Source: Margaritispora aquatica
Lineage: Eukaryota; Ascomycota; Leotiomycetes; Helotiales; Discinellaceae
Reading direction: 5' to 3'
DNA: 64,000 nt
Assembly (NCBI GenBank): GCA_007644065.1
Contig: VJWN01000002.1
Coordinates: 2,071,831-2,135,830 of the forward strand
The position numbers and the translations under genes are program-made. Every line of letters starts with the position of its first letter. Within the stretch, counting starts at the first letter, position 1. The notes beneath the pieces were generated by a model, which was given only the letters and a program-made list of their open reading frames with translations, was not told the DNA's origin and did not search any database. Positions 33,673 through 47,187 of the stretch are shown here, piece by piece.

Positions 33673-35168
33673 TGCGATGCAAACGCGTAGATGGATCGCT
33701 CGTGAGCGTTACTTTGCATGCTTGTGCTTGCTGCTAGTGAACTGTCGCTTGATGGGCAATTTTCATGATGGTAAAGTGAATAAGTGTATAAAGTAAGACA
33801 ACACAATCAAGAGTGGAGAGGATTCCGGGACAGATGAAGACATTGATAACGCAAGCTGTTGTGTGATCCAAAACTCTTGCAAAGTTGGCAATGGTGGCTC
33901 AAAAGATTAGATTAGATCCACGATAACAAGAGGTCAATTGCAGAACGGGTGAGACTTGATGAATAGAAGAGAACGACACAAGGCAAAGTGATGATTACAT
34001 AACCCAGCCTCGTGAGTTTCATGACATTGAGTTCAAAACTCAGCCTTTCTTCAGATCTCTCCCATATCAAATTCAAAGATTTCACTTCGAATTTTGATCT
34101 ACTCGCCACCACTGACTGATCTTATATCCAATTCTTGTTTGTGGCGAGTGTTTGTCAGTCGTATACGCCGTACAATACAAGGAAGATAACCTTAATACTG
34201 GTATTATTACCAAGTGTTTAAGGCTGTCCCGCGCCTGCAGAAGGCGAGATCGGTCCGTTGTGCCGGTATCATCTTCCCAACTACAAATTGAAGGCATTCA
34301 GCAATGCCGTTTCCAATCCCAAGCGATCATCTGGGGCTCATTAGGCATGTCGCTCCCCGAGGACTGCAAGCCGGGAGTTGATGCCACCTCTCTTCATGAA
34401 TACTTGAACAATTTGTACAAGTTTTGTTTGCTTGAACTTGGACACATTTCAATCATTCTTCGCCCCACCGAAATCGTACCGGGTTTCCTACCGAGCATAC
34501 AAGGAAAAGTTTCGAAGGGTCATCTCGACCCTCGTCACGGACCGCAAATACCGTCCTATCATCATTGTTTGGAGTTCCGTACAGTAGCAGGCAGGCTTCC
34601 CAGCATCTCTCCAGTGAGTGAGCTAGGCCTTTGATCCCGCCTCTGGCTTGCGGGAGTGCTCCGGAACCTGTACCCACAGAATGGCGGGCATGCATTGCAG
34701 ACGCTGCGGACTGCTCGGTTGCCCCCATGCGGTAATGAGCAGGAGGACATGCCGCTATTCAAGCTCTTGTCATCAACAAGAGTAAAGTCTGCGATGCCAC
34801 TCGATTCAGCCGCTTGCTGCATTGAACATGGGAACAAGCCCGTTCTAGTCTCAGTCTTATCCTGCTGTGTATTGTACTGCGGATGCACCTCGTCTTTATC
34901 CGGAGATCGTCGGTCACAGATATATCACCTGGAGCCAGCTGATCCGTACAATGACTTACTTGTGTACTTTCATTCCTCATTTGTATATATGATCTTTGGT
35001 TGTGAATGCTATGGTTTTTGTCCCCATTGTACAATTTCATATCTAGCTCTACATTGAGAAGTGAACAAAGCTCTTGTTGCGCAAAGTGCTCTTGTCCGGA
35101 CGAGCCACTTTGATTCTTGGCAGTGCAAGTATATTACTCTTAATACTTTGGACGATACATAATTTGAG
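33673..35168. other. divergent intergenic region between DUF202 gene and GH3 gene
   Basis: About 1.5 kb that must hold both promoters. A plus-strand frame at 34152-34634 (160 codons) and overlapping minus-strand frames at 34453-34888 have no motif, overlap one another, and read like chance. An ACGCGT hexamer at 33683-33688 sits in the DUF202 leader. Confidence 0.45.
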
Positions 35169-38100
35169 ATGGGAGTCAAACACTCCAAGAAAGCGTCTGT
35201 GACGCCAGATACGCGAGCTTTTACCAAGTACGCAGACGATTCGGAAGGCACCTCGAGTCCGAATGAAACACAGACGAACAGTGCAAACAGCACACCCAAT
35301 ACAGAAATATCTCCACCAGAAAGCCCATCCACTAAGACCGCGACATTGGTTGACCCTAATGACAAGAGAGCGAATGCACGCAGCTTAGCTGCAGCATTGT
35401 CACTTGAAGAGCAGGTAAGATAGTCACCGTCCATAGACAATCACCGAGTTAAGAATCACCTTATATTGATATAAATCAGGTTTCACTTTTGACAGCAGCG
35501 GATTTCTGGAGATCCAAGTCCTTACCCGATAAAGGCATTCCGGCCTTCAAAACGAGTGATGGACCCAATGGTGCCCGCGGGGCTATATTCAAAGCTGGAA
35601 CAAAAGTTTGTACCAAATATGAAAGAAATGATTGACTTGGTCTAACATAATCTAAGGCTGCGTTGTTTCCTTGTGGGGTATCTCTTGCCGCTACATGGAA
35701 CACGGATCTTCTATTTAAAGTAGGAGAACAGCTTGCAGAAGAAGCTAAGGCACGAAGGGCACAGGTCTTGCTGGCACCTACAGTATGCCTTCATCGTGGG
35801 CCACTTGGAGGTCGAAATTTCGAATCGTTCTCAGAAGACCCATATCTTACTGGCAAGCTTGCAGCATCATATATCAATGGGCTTCAAGGAAGGGGTGTCG
35901 CTGCGACTATCAAGCGTGAGTTGTGTGGTATCTTTTTAAGTCACTGACTTATTGTCCTGCCACGCAAATGCTAAGCCATCATCCAGACTTTGCTGTGAAC
36001 GAGGAGGAGTATGAAAGATTTAACATTGATTCCATCGTGCAAGAACGGCCTCTTCGAGAACTTTACCTGCGTCCATTTGAGATTGCCGTCCGAGAGGCAA
36101 ATCCATGGGCTTTTATGTCATCCTACAATCTGATTAACGGGGTCCATGCAGACATGAATAACCATACTTTAAAGGAAATCCTCAGAGGGGAATGGAAATA
36201 CGATGGGTAGGAACATGCTTTTTCATCTTAAAGGAGTCTCGCTAATATATGGATCAGGATGGTTATGTCGGATTGGGGAGGAACAAACTCCAAGATTGAA
36301 TCAATTGAGGCTGGTTGTGATATCGAAATGCCAGTGTCAACTAACTGGAGGGGTGAGCATACCCTGAAAGCTGTCAAGGAAGGAAAGCTGAGCAGAGCTG
36401 CAATTGAAAGGGCTGCCGCCAACGTACTTTACCTGGTTGAGCGAACGAAACGAGGTGATATGTCAGCAGAACTAGCAGAGTGCGAAGATGATCGAGAGGA
36501 AACTCGGGATTTGATTCGTGAAGCTGGCGCCCAAGGACTCACACTTCTAAAGAACGAGGGCAGCATTTTACCCATCAAAGTATCGGATACCAAGATTGCA
36601 GTCATTGGACCCAATGCAAACCGAGCCATCGCAGGCGGTGGAGGAAGTGCTAGTCTCAACCCGTATTATAACACTTTACCTCTCGCTAGTATTCAAGCGA
36701 TTCCTGGAAAAGAAGTTTCGTATGCCGTTGGATGTCATACTTACAAATGGTTGCCATTAGCAGCGGAATTTTGTACTACCACGTCTGGTGAGCAGGGTGT
36801 TAGCCTTGAGTTCTTCGTTGGAGACAAATTTGAAGGAGAAGTAAAGGTTCACCAAGTTCGGACCAATACCGATCTGTTCCTCTGGGATTCAGTTCCAGCT
36901 GAGGTGGCAGGGGAATGGTCTTGCCGAGCAAAGACTATACTGACACCGAAAACGAGCGGCCTGCATACCATGAGCTTTTCTAGCGTTGGTGCAGGACGAT
37001 TACTCGTAAATGGCAAGGTCGTTGTGGACATCTGGGACTGGACTGAGAAGGGCGAAGCCATGTTCGATGACTCGCAACAACAACTTTTTGACCTTGAGCT
37101 TGAAGCTGGAAAGCCAATCGAGCTAGTGGCAGAATTAACGAACGAGTTGCGGCCGTTCAGAAGGCAGAAGGCAGAGAACCGGACGCATGGCTATGGTGGC
37201 GTCCGAATCGGTTACAAGGAGCAAGACAAAAAGGACTATCTTCAAGAGGCTGTCGATATTGCTAAAGCAGCTGATGTGGCAATTGTGATTGTAGGCTTGG
37301 ATGGAGAATGGGAATCTGAAGGCTATGATCGAACATCTATGGCACTACCGAAAGATGGCAGCCAAGATCGACTCATCGAGGCTGTTTTGAAGGCGAACCC
37401 AAGGACAGTCGTTGTAAACCAGACTGGAACACCGATCACTATGCCATGGGCAGATCGTACACCAGCGATCCTGCAAGCGTGGTATCAAGGCCAAGAAGCT
37501 GGAAATGCTCTGGCCGATGTCCTCTTTGGTCTGAAATCACCAAGTGGCAAGCTTCCAGTGAGTTTTAATGCCTTTAGAGTATTGCAATACAGCTGACATC
37601 TCTAGACAACCTTTCCGAAACGGTTACAAGACAATCCCACCTACCACAACTGGCCTGGTGAGAACTTGAAAGTCGTATATGGAGAGGGCCTCTTCATTGG
37701 ATACCGCCACTATGAGAGTGTTGGAATCGAACCCTTGTTCCCATTTGGCCATGGCCTTTCGTACACAACCTTCGCCTATGGCAAGCCGACCATCAATAAT
37801 GCTGTATTGCTGGAAGGAGAGAAGCTTGTGATCACCATACCAATCACCAACACTGGTGAAGTTGAAGGAGCAGAAATCGTTCAGGCGTATATCCGTGATG
37901 AAGTGTCTCGTCTCCCACGACCAGAAAAGGAGCTACAAGCCTTTACTAAGGTATTCCTCAAGCCAGGCGAGACGAAAGATGCCACTTTGACGTTGGACAA
38001 ATACTCTGTGGGGTACTACGATACAGACATTCCCGCATGGATTGCAGAAGAGGGTACATTCAAGGTACTAATCGGCGCTTCCTCCGTGGATATTAGGTGA

Positions 38101-38199
38101 GTTACAACAGTGCCATTTTTCTGTTTGACCTGATGCTAACCAATTTATAGAGCAACATGTTCATTTGAAGTCAAAGAGTCGTTCACATGGATCGCTTAA
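35169..38199 (+). CDS. GH3 family beta-glucosidase with PA14 domain
   Basis: Seven exons, 35169-35414, 35480-35605, 35657-35915, 35987-36206, 36258-37557, 37606-38096 and 38151-38199, all closing in phase to 896 aa. The order is GH3 N-terminal barrel (about 80-365), GH3 C-terminal alpha/beta domain split by a PA14 carbohydrate-binding insert (about 455-605), then a fibronectin-III-like end (about 790-890). The catalytic nucleophile is Asp289 in VMSDWGG; other marks are RHPLGGR-like LHRGPLGGRNFESFSEDP, and IKHFAVNEEE and KYDGMVMSDW, each rebuilt by splicing. The family hydrolyses terminal beta-glucosyl residues from cellobiose and other glucosides. There is no signal peptide: the N-terminus is a 75-residue Ser/Thr/Glu-rich disordered leader starting MGVKHSKK. 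The enzyme is therefore probably intracellular, which is common for the PA14 subgroup. An upstream unspliced leader exon cannot be excluded. Confidence 0.93.
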
Positions 38200-38813
38200 T
38201 GGATTGGTTGACTGATGGGAAATATTTGGTTTCATATTTGCATACCCCCGTACATCTTGCTATCATTTGGTGGTTTTCATCTTTCTGCACTCTCTTGCAT
38301 TTAATATCCAAATGGTCGTTTAATGTAGCTCTGGTAATGTAGCTATGATACTGCTGGTGATCCAGCTTTTAGATTTATAGCTCTCAAGAACGGCTGAATC
38401 TAAGCTTTTGGCTTGTGTTACCATTTCCCCACACTTCTAACTTAGTAATGTGATAACCAGGGCATGTTGTGAAATGTACCAAAATTAGCTGCGTATTCTG
38501 ATGATATTTTGATACTGGATGAAAAGAAGTTGTAACGGGGAATATCCACACCCATAGATATCTTCAAAAGCAATTAACAAAACAAACTGTGGTGGACCTC
38601 AACCCCTGAAGCTGGTCGTTCAGGAGAATGGAACCCCAGACCCGCAATCTCCAATATTACGTCGGAATACCTCCACCGAAGACCAACCACTCACCATCGC
38701 ATTAATTCCCTGGGCTTCGTAATATTACGGTCTTTTCTCATCTCTTACCCAACCTCACCAGCTATAATACGCTCACGGCATGGCATGCAGTCCCCAAAAC
38801 CATCTTTACATCA
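38200..38813. other. intergenic between GH3 and Ted1/Cdc1-type genes
   Basis: 614 bp; 3' flank of the beta-glucosidase and promoter of the phosphoesterase. No repeat, structure or open frame was noted. Confidence 0.5.
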
Positions 38814-41160
38814 ATGGCACAATTCCATAGTTCCACACCATCGCGGTCCGGCTCCAGTCGCAACAATTCGTCCATGGCGAGTCGCATACTTACTAGCATG
38901 CCCTTGGGAGTCTCGATACAGATGCAACGGCTGTGGGAACGATATGGCTACAGCGCAGTGAGCACAGGTGGTTCAAGGATACCAAAGCCACTGAGACAAA
39001 TTGAGCGGAACTGGCATTGGAGAAAACTACTGAGTCTGCCACATTTATTTGTGGCGGTCTGGCTAGTGGCATTGCTCTGGGGCGAGAGATGGGTATTTCA
39101 GAGTGCAGCAAAAGCGTGCGAGTGGGGGAACTGGGAAAGATGGGTGAGGAGTTCTGATGCAGGTTGTGGTATGGACACCAGGCTGATGGTTGTGATAGCC
39201 CAAGGAAGCAACGCCACATCATCTGGTATTTCTCGCAGATCCTCAGCTCATAGATCCGCATAGTTATCCCGGTCGACCTTGGTTTGTAGAGAAGGCAACA
39301 ATTGCCCTTACGGACAATTACCTGAAGCGCTCTTACATCGCGCTACAGGAGAAGCTGCATCCGGACACTATTTTCTTCCTAGGGGACCTTTTTGATGGAG
39401 GAAGAGAGTGGAAAACGGCGAAAGGGAATACGCAGGATCCATCTTGGGCAAATGGTTTGAGGCCCTCTGGAGAACAGGCTTTCGTGGAGACGTGGGGGAA
39501 GAGGTACGGGGAGGATTTCTGGCTACATGAGTACGACAGGTTTGGGAGGATATTTTACAAATTTTGGAATTTGGCTGGGGCAAATGCTGGACCATGGCAG
39601 AGGGGGAGGAAGATCATCTCGACACTCCCAGGAAACCATGATCTAGGATTCGGGGCACAAATCAAGATTCCTGTCCGGAACCGATTTGAGGTCTACTTTG
39701 GAGAAGGAAATAGAGTTGACGTTGTCGGAAATCACACATTCGTCTCCATAGATGCAGTATCACTAAGTGCAGGTGGTGATGAGCATGGCACGAAAGAGAT
39801 CACAGATCCAGTGGAGCACTTCCTTACCAATGTGCAAGCCAGCAAGAGGAAAGCAGTTGCGCGCGAACTTAGCTTTTTGAGTGGCAAGGAAGGAGACATG
39901 CGTTTCAAGCATGCAGCTGAAGATATGGAGAAAGTTGACTTCAAAAATCTCCCAACTCTAGATCCAGGACCAAATGTGGTGGCCGATTTACCTACCATCT
40001 TGCTCACTCACGTTCCTCTATATCGAGCCCCAGGGACACCTTGTGGACCTAAACGAGAACACTGGCCTCCAGCGACACCACCTAAAGGGCAAACTGAACC
40101 CGTCTTCCCCGACCACAGGAATGCAATATCAGTATCTAAAGGCTATCAGTATCAAAATGTCCTGAGTGAATCCGACTCGATAAAGGTTATCTCAGCAATC
40201 GGCAACGTTATGTCCGTCTTTTCAGGCGACGACCACGATTACTGTGAGCTGGTGCACCCGGAAAACAAGAATCACGCACGAGAGATCACCGTCAAGAGCA
40301 CAAGCATGGCAATGGGCGTCCGGAAACCAGGCTTCCTTCTTCTCAGCATGTGGAATCCTATCGGACCCGATGGCTCACCCCTCCACTCCATACCCACCGG
40401 ACATGGCTCCGCCAGCCAAGCACCAGTTACAACCGAGAGCCATCTGTGTCTCATCCCCGACCAAATCGGAATACTCATCAATTACGGTATTCTTGTCGGC
40501 TTTACAATTCTCGTTCTCATTATCCGCTCCATCCTCGTCCCTATCCTACACTTAACACCATTCTCCACCAGCTCAGCTGCCCCAGCAGAAGAAGACGTCT
40601 ACTCCCTCCTCCCTACCATCTCTAAAGCAGACGCCAAGCGCCGAACAACGCAAGATCACAACCCTACCTCCTCCACATCCTCCAACCACTTCTCCTCCAC
40701 GCCCGCCCTCGCGCCTCGCTCCTCCGCAGCTCGCACACCGCGAAGCATCAGTCCCGCACCACGCTCTCACTCCCATTCTATCTCCCACCACAACAGCAAC
40801 AGTAACAGCAATACCAACATCAACGGAAGTGGAAACGGCTACGGCCTCCCCTCCTCACAAGTACGATTCGCCACTCCCCCTCTAATCAACAACGCAGGCT
40901 ACAGTGCCTCCTACGTCCCGCCCTCCTTCTCCGACGACGAAGACGACGATTTCGGCAAATCGAAATCTAAATTCAAACTCAACGGATTTGGTTTTGGTAC
41001 TGGGAACGGCAGTGCCTGGTCGAGTAGCAGCAGCAGTAAATCAAAACCAAGCGTGCCAGATACGCCGACGAAACTGGTGCTCAGGGAAGCGTGGCAGAGC
41101 GTGTGGCGCGTGACGTGGATAGTGGTGCTGATGTATTGCTGGTTTGCGTATTTTGGATGA
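38814..41160 (+). CDS. TED1: Metallophosphoesterase of the Ted1/Cdc1 family (GPI-anchor processing)
   Basis: Two exons, 38814-39143 and 39199-41160 (55-nt intron), giving 763 aa. The splice yields NWERW-PKEATPHHLVFLADPQL. A transmembrane segment lies at about 71-92, so the protein is probably ER-anchored with the catalytic domain in the lumen. Metal-binding motifs of calcineurin-like phosphoesterases are in order: Asp124 (FLADPQ), GDLFDGG around Asp173, GNHD at 255-258, a histidine in LLTHVPLY, and GDDHDYCE around His456. Two further membrane segments are IGILINYGILVGFTILVLII (about 425-447) and VTWIVVLMYCWFAYFG at the very end. Between them is a Ser/Asn-rich disordered loop. Yeast Ted1 and Cdc1 remove ethanolamine phosphate from GPI glycans in the ER; which of the two this is, or PGAP5-like, is not certain. 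Convergent with SIN3. Confidence 0.85.
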
Positions 41161-41991
41161 GGTGGGGTAGGGTGAGATGGCTCACTCTTGGGTTGTGATG
41201 ATACTTATGGGATAGATGTATGTATAGATGATGGCTTGTATTTCTGGATACCCCATATTGAGAGTTGATTTCGTGTTCGATGTAAATATATTCCAAAGGT
41301 CTTGTCAGGTTGCTTATGCCTGTCTGCTCGAATGTAAAGCTTCAATCAACACGAGCTTGTTCTTGGTTTCGGAGAGGAGGCATGTCTTGAAACTCAACTC
41401 TCTTGCTCACCATATTTGTATCTTTGGTGTTCTCTTGTTTCCCATCTATCGGTGACCATCATCAATTAAGATTGCTGAGCTAGTTATTAGAACGGATTTC
41501 AAAAGGCGTACCTTCTAGAGTTGCTTGTCATTTCACATAGTCACATCGAAGCACAAAATATACACAAGAAGGTTGCAAAGCCATGCTCTGATTATGTTTT
41601 GTACAACCACCGAAAATATGTAACATGCACAGGCTCAAAAGCCAACATAATGCTTTGATCCTCCTATGTGAATCATCTCCTCCCATCCAGCGCCGTTCCA
41701 CGCATCCGGGGTACATGGTGCTTGAAAGGCATGCTCCAAATACAGCGATTCTCCACCAATTCCATCCATAACGAGTACGCCAACCAATATTCCTCCGTGA
41801 CACAGCTGAATTCTCGAGAAAGCGAGGAAGTAAACAGGTCGATTTAGCGTGTGCTGCAGAGCGTAATGGGCAAGTCGAGATTTGAGTACGAAAGCCGGAT
41901 ATTCGCATAGAGTGTACACAAACATGACAGAAAAGGAAAGAAACTAAATGCAAAAAACACAAATAATGAAAGGAGTAGGGTATCGTAACTT
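41161..41991. other. intergenic between convergent TED1 and SIN3
   Basis: 830 bp with the 3' flanks of both genes. A minus-strand frame at 41528-41995 has no conserved feature and most likely reads the 3' flank of SIN3. Confidence 0.5.
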
Positions 41992-44900
41992 TCATGTCAT
42001 CTCTGAATCCGCCGCAGCAGACTTCAGAGTTTGGTTTGTGCCGGGTACAATGCCTTCATCCATCCACTTCTTGAAGTCGTTGTTGACATTAGCAACTTCA
42101 TCACGGTCCAAGCCTTTCATCCAAGCGTTGTTCATTTCGAATTTTTCTTTGAATCGTTGGGTTCTGATAGCTTCAACTTTGCCGAGTCTTTCTCGTGCCA
42201 AGCTCTCGTTAGTTTCTGGGTTCGTGCCGAGTGACTTGTCGGTGAAAATTTGGAATTCGAAACCAGGCTCTCGATAGATAATCTTATATGTGTTGACACA
42301 AACGCGTAGAGTGAGATTTTCGCACCACTCCAAAGGCCTTCTGCGAATGATGCCATCGTACTCTATGCTGTCAGCAGGAATGTTGCGAGTGAGAACAGTC
42401 TTGTGCAAGCGGTTGCGAGGAACACCCTCGGTGGGTTCGACGCGAAGATATGACGAGATGTAGTATTGCCATCGTTCTTTTCGTGCTAGCTCATTCAGAT
42501 TGAAAGTGGCTTCGTCGCGCAAGATCCATTGCAGATCTGCCTGGTTTTTCGTGGAATGCTATAGACAATTAGTTATCAGACTCCACGAGCGGCTCTGTGA
42601 AGGCCGCTTCGAGTACTTGAGTATTCACCCATTGAACAAGGAAGAGGTCGCCCTCTTTGCTGATGAACTTTTGGGCCTGCTTGCGCATTGTAATTTCAGC
42701 CTTGTAAGTTGTCTCAACGGAATTTCGGTTGCTGTAGTACAAGTCTAAGAGATTAGGGGTCTTCTCTTTCGAATCGCCGCTGGTGCAAATGGTACTGAGT
42801 CTGGAGAGCTGCTTGAGGAAGTCTTGGATGGTGTACAGACGCCAGCCCTTCTTGAGGTAGTATTGTCGAATTGCTCCTTGGTACTGGGTTTCGTCCACCT
42901 CGCTGTTGATAAAGTCTTCGATGAGCGATAGTGTTCGGCTGTAGTATGTCTCACCGTCGAGGTTCTCGAAGTAGTCATCCTTGTGGTTCATCAGGCCCAT
43001 CTTCTTGGCAGGCTTATCGCGGGTCAGACGAGCTGTCTCTTCCTGAGCCTCGGCCTCGCTATTCTTGATCTCTCTCAATCTTTCATAGAGAGTTTGAATC
43101 AGAGAGATGAAGACAAACAGGGTTTGGTTGCACCAAAGCTTGTAAGTATCACGAGGGGCGGATTGATCGGCGGAAAAGTCGAGGTCATCAGTGCCACCAT
43201 TCCGTGTATCAACAGGAAGAGCCTTGAGACTTGCCCAGTTGTCCTCGCTGACGGAGACATCATTGTCTTGATCCTCCATATCCTCATCAACGGCAGAATC
43301 GATTTCGGGGGTGGACTCTTTGCTTCCGGTCATGCTGTCTTCCTTTTGTCCACGACCACGGTTGCCATTACGGGCCTTGTCAAGAACACCTCTTCTGAGA
43401 TCATTGTTCTTCTTTCCATTGTTACCGCGCTTGCCACGACCGTTCGGAAGCTCGACTGGGGATGCCTCCTCAGAGTCCTCGTCAGGGGTGCCACGCTCGA
43501 TATCTTGGAGACGATCGGCAAGTGATTCTGGGGTGATGTCAAAGAAAAGCGGAATGAACTTCTCAATGAACTCAGAAATGCGGCGGCTCTCCTGAGGGTT
43601 GTGGTGGCTTGCAACACTGATGTAGACAATCAAGAGTCTGATAATATCTTTGACAACTTCCTTGTCTTCGAAGTTCCAGGAGTATTGGAACTTGGTGCTG
43701 GTTCCGACAACCTTCCTCTGGCGTCTGAGTTCTTCGTGCTTTGTCTTTATAGCATCAACGAGGTGTTTAGCAGAAAAGTGCTTCTTGTCCGACTGCTTAA
43801 CATGAATTCCCTGATGATCAAGACTTCGCAGGTACATGTTGGAGGTTTGGTAGCCCCAAACCTTCTCCCATTCACGCTATGATCTTGTTAGTAGGTTACA
43901 TATAGCAAGACTATATTTACATACCTGTGCAAATCGCCACTCTTCATCCTTCTGCTTGATTCTTGCTAGAACAATAGGAAGTACAGCTGCAGGATCTCTA
44001 AATAGATCAGCAACAACTTCCGTGCCCTTGTCACCGTAGACCTTCTTGAGGACACGCTTGTAAATTGCTTGGCTCTGGCCACCGAGACCGACAGGCATTC
44101 GGAAATTCTCTCTTTCCTCAGGGCTCATACTAAGTAGAGACTGGGCAATTGGCTCAAGCAGCGCAATGACCCTGTTATTTGCTTCAATTGTGAAATCATA
44201 GTCATGGCGCTCCTCTTCGATTCGGTGGAGGCTCTCCTCGTATGTGTTCTTCCTGTGAGCAACAAAGCCCGAGTCTTCGGAAGCCCAAGTAGGATGGGAT
44301 GCCCACGAGTCATTCAAGACAGAGTTGCACATCTCATCACGACCACTGCATGGCTTCATGCGCTCCTATAGAATTTTAGTACGTTGTGTAAGGCTGAAGT
44401 CTGCTAGCCTAAATGGTGTAGCAGACGTTGTAAATGGAGAGGGATAACATACTCGCTTGGGAAGAAGACGATAACTAGGACCCAAACCTCTGCAATTGCT
44501 CAATGCTACGCGTCCAGTAGGAGCCTTTGGAACATTCTCAATTTGTTCTTCCTCGCCATCATAACCGACGAAGGTTTGAAAGTAGCCCATCAGATCGGCG
44601 TTTCCGCCAATAAACTGGCTGACCTTGTTGGTAAGAACATTTTTGTCGATGAGATCTTGGGAGAACAAATTGCAGAGCTTCAAGAACTCGTTCATTGTCT
44701 GCTTGTTGCTGATAAATTTCTTGACTCGATCGAAGAACGCAATCTCGTCTGAAGAGGCCCCAGATTTGCGTCTGCCCTGCATTGGCTCTAGCGTCATTGG
44801 CGTCAAGGTTGGTGGATTTACATCTGAAGGCTTGTTGTTGGTCAATTTGGCTCGCTGGGAAGTGTTAGTAAATACTCTGTGACCTACTGCGCAGCGAAAA

Positions 44901-47187
44901 GGGACAAAGGACAAGCGTAGGTGGAAACATACCTTTGCAGGGTTTACGGCTTGCGCCAAGTTCTTCGCGGCATCAACACTATCCTGCGGTGCGCCTGGGA
45001 GTTTGCGCTTGCCATTGTTCGTCTTGGAGCTGCTTGTCGGCACGGCGAAGTTACCAACAGGGGGCATCTTTGCTTCACGGAGAAGAGCTGTCTGATTCTG
45101 TGACGCCTCTTCTGCAGCAACTTTTGCAGCAGCAGCAACCTTCGCTTGAGCAGCAGACTCAGGCAAAAACTGCTTGAAATCTTCTAATAGGTCGGATGCA
45201 GTATTAAAGAGGTGTGTGACTTGAGCGTAGACATCTTGTATTGGCTTGGATTCTCTTTGATAAGTCTGAAGAATCTCGAGGAATTGTTTGTAGATTTCAG
45301 GTCTATCTTGGAATCGATTCTGCGAAAGGAGACGTTAGCGTTTTTGGTCATGTGATCTCGTCACAGTCCCCATTGTGGAGAAAGCATTGTGCTTCCCATT
45401 GTCCATTTTAGCGACATACCTTTATTTTATTCACATAGCTAATGGCATGATTGAACTCGACAGGACCTCGCTTCTCTAGGCCTGGTTGAGCGCCATTCAT
45501 GCTGCCTTGACCAGGAGTAGGAGTTTGAGTGTTTCTGGGCGGATGACCTAAAGTAGCGACAGCACTGGTCAGTTGAGATACACCTCTTACTTGCTGCTGG
45601 TGGGCGGCTGCAGCTGCAGCATCATACGCGCTATGAGATGGGGTGCTGTAGGCAGGGTTGGCAGTCTGATGCTGTGGACTAAAGACAGCCTCTGGACTCT
45701 CGATGCTGTGCTGTGTGGTTTGCTGCCAATTTCCTGCTGGACGCTGGCCTGGGTAGTAGCCACCACTTGCGGGATTTTGTGGTCCCATCACAGATTCCGG
45801 AAGAGCGCGTCCACCAGTTCCTGTGATAGATTGCACAGTGGTGCCCATCGGCGTGGTTACGCGGATTGTGTTGGGGTTATCTCCAGCACCACACTCGATA
45901 CGGTAACCAGGTGGAAGGAATGTATTAAATCCTTGAATGAGATTTGGGTGCCCAGCAAAGAGTTCAGATACACGGTTAATGACGCCTGGTGTGTCGATTC
46001 TGCGCAAAGTTAGCAATTTCTCTTGGTTCTCGAGGTATGTCTTCAATCTTCCAAGTTTTGACAACATATAGGAAACAGATAGCATGTTGAGGTCTCTATT
46101 CCATTCGTTCTGAGAAGGATCGGACAAGTTTGGGGTGACTTACGCCTGGCTCTTGAAGTCTTTCATGATGTCCAAAAATCGATTATACACGTCTGGCTGC
46201 TCAGAAAATTGCACCTTGACCTGGTCAAGATAAGACAAAGCATCCTATTATACAATATTAGCATATTCTCTATTTTTCATAGGATCTTGCTTGTCAAATC
46301 TGCCTTTGAGCAGACGTCTCGAGGAGTCTGATTTGACAATCTGAACATGGCCATCACACATATACATCCCAAATCGATAGGAAACCTCTGATTGGTTGTT
46401 GCAGGTTCTTATGAATATCAATGGAGGGTGGCGGGACCGTGCAAGTAGTGGTTCGGAGAGATTATTCGTCCCTCCCTTCACTTGAACTCCATTCTGAAAT
46501 GGGGGCGGGTGAAAGCAGACAATGCGAAACTGGACTTACATTCAATATGGGCTGCTGTCCACCTTGTCCAAGAGCCGGCACACCTGGCTGATGTCCTTGA
46601 TGTCCTGGTGGAATAACACCAAAGGATTGCAACTGTAATCTGGATGCCGCCTCTAACTGAGCCTGGTTTGAGAACCCTGCCGCATTTCCTCCAGGAACAC
46701 CGATAGCTTGTTGGATATTCAACCCAGGACCGAACACCTGCTGTTGTTGTTGCTGCTGTTGAAGCTGAGCAGAGCTATTCTGTGCATGATGGTGAATCTG
46801 CCGATTTGCCTCGTTGTGTAGAGGTCCTCCGAAAGCGTTTCCTGGACCACTCGGTGCTCCAAGAGGACCAGTGGGTGGTGGAGGTGGAGCGCCGCCGTGG
46901 TTTGCTAGCAAACCGCTGGGGCTGTGGATAGCACTCGGCAGACGAGACGCGACCGGTTGATGGATGGGTATGTTGTTGGCGCTGCTCTGGTGTGGAGGAG
47001 GCTGGTATTGTTCTCGGCTTTGCCTCTCACGCTCTTGTCTTTCGTTGTGCTCTCGTTGTTCGCGATGCGCATCCTCTTGCTGCTGCTGCAATGCACGTTG
47101 TCTGTGCTGTTGCTGTTGCTCTTCAAGGGTCAGCTCCCGCTCACGCTCCCGATCGAAACCAGGAGGGCCATGGGGTTGGTTGTTCAT
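41992..47187 (-). CDS. SIN3: SIN3 transcriptional corepressor
   Basis: Eight exons: 47187-46540, 46244-46144, 45999-45420, 45319-44933, 44854-44453, 44365-43925, 43876-42629 and 42558-41992, all in phase, 1457 aa. Sin3 is the scaffold of Rpd3/HDAC complexes. The N-terminus (1-216) is Gln/Pro-rich with a poly-Q run ([10 protein letters not shown]). Paired amphipathic helices: PAH1 about 217-275 ([13 protein letters not shown].., KDFKSQA-IDTPGVI), PAH2 about 430-505 ([25 protein letters not shown]), PAH3 about 605-665 ([19 protein letters not shown]). The histone-deacetylase interaction domain follows (about 690-850, [25 protein letters not shown]), then a basic/acidic linker with Gly/Asn-rich patches and the conserved C-terminal region (about 1060-1320). 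Every splice rebuilds a conserved string, which makes the model firm except for the exact first intron, which is 295 nt. Confidence 0.95.

Noticed and set aside
34152..34634. 160-codon plus-strand frame upstream of the GH3 gene
   Set aside because: No motif, overlapping frames of similar length on the other strand, and no splice partner; treated as chance.
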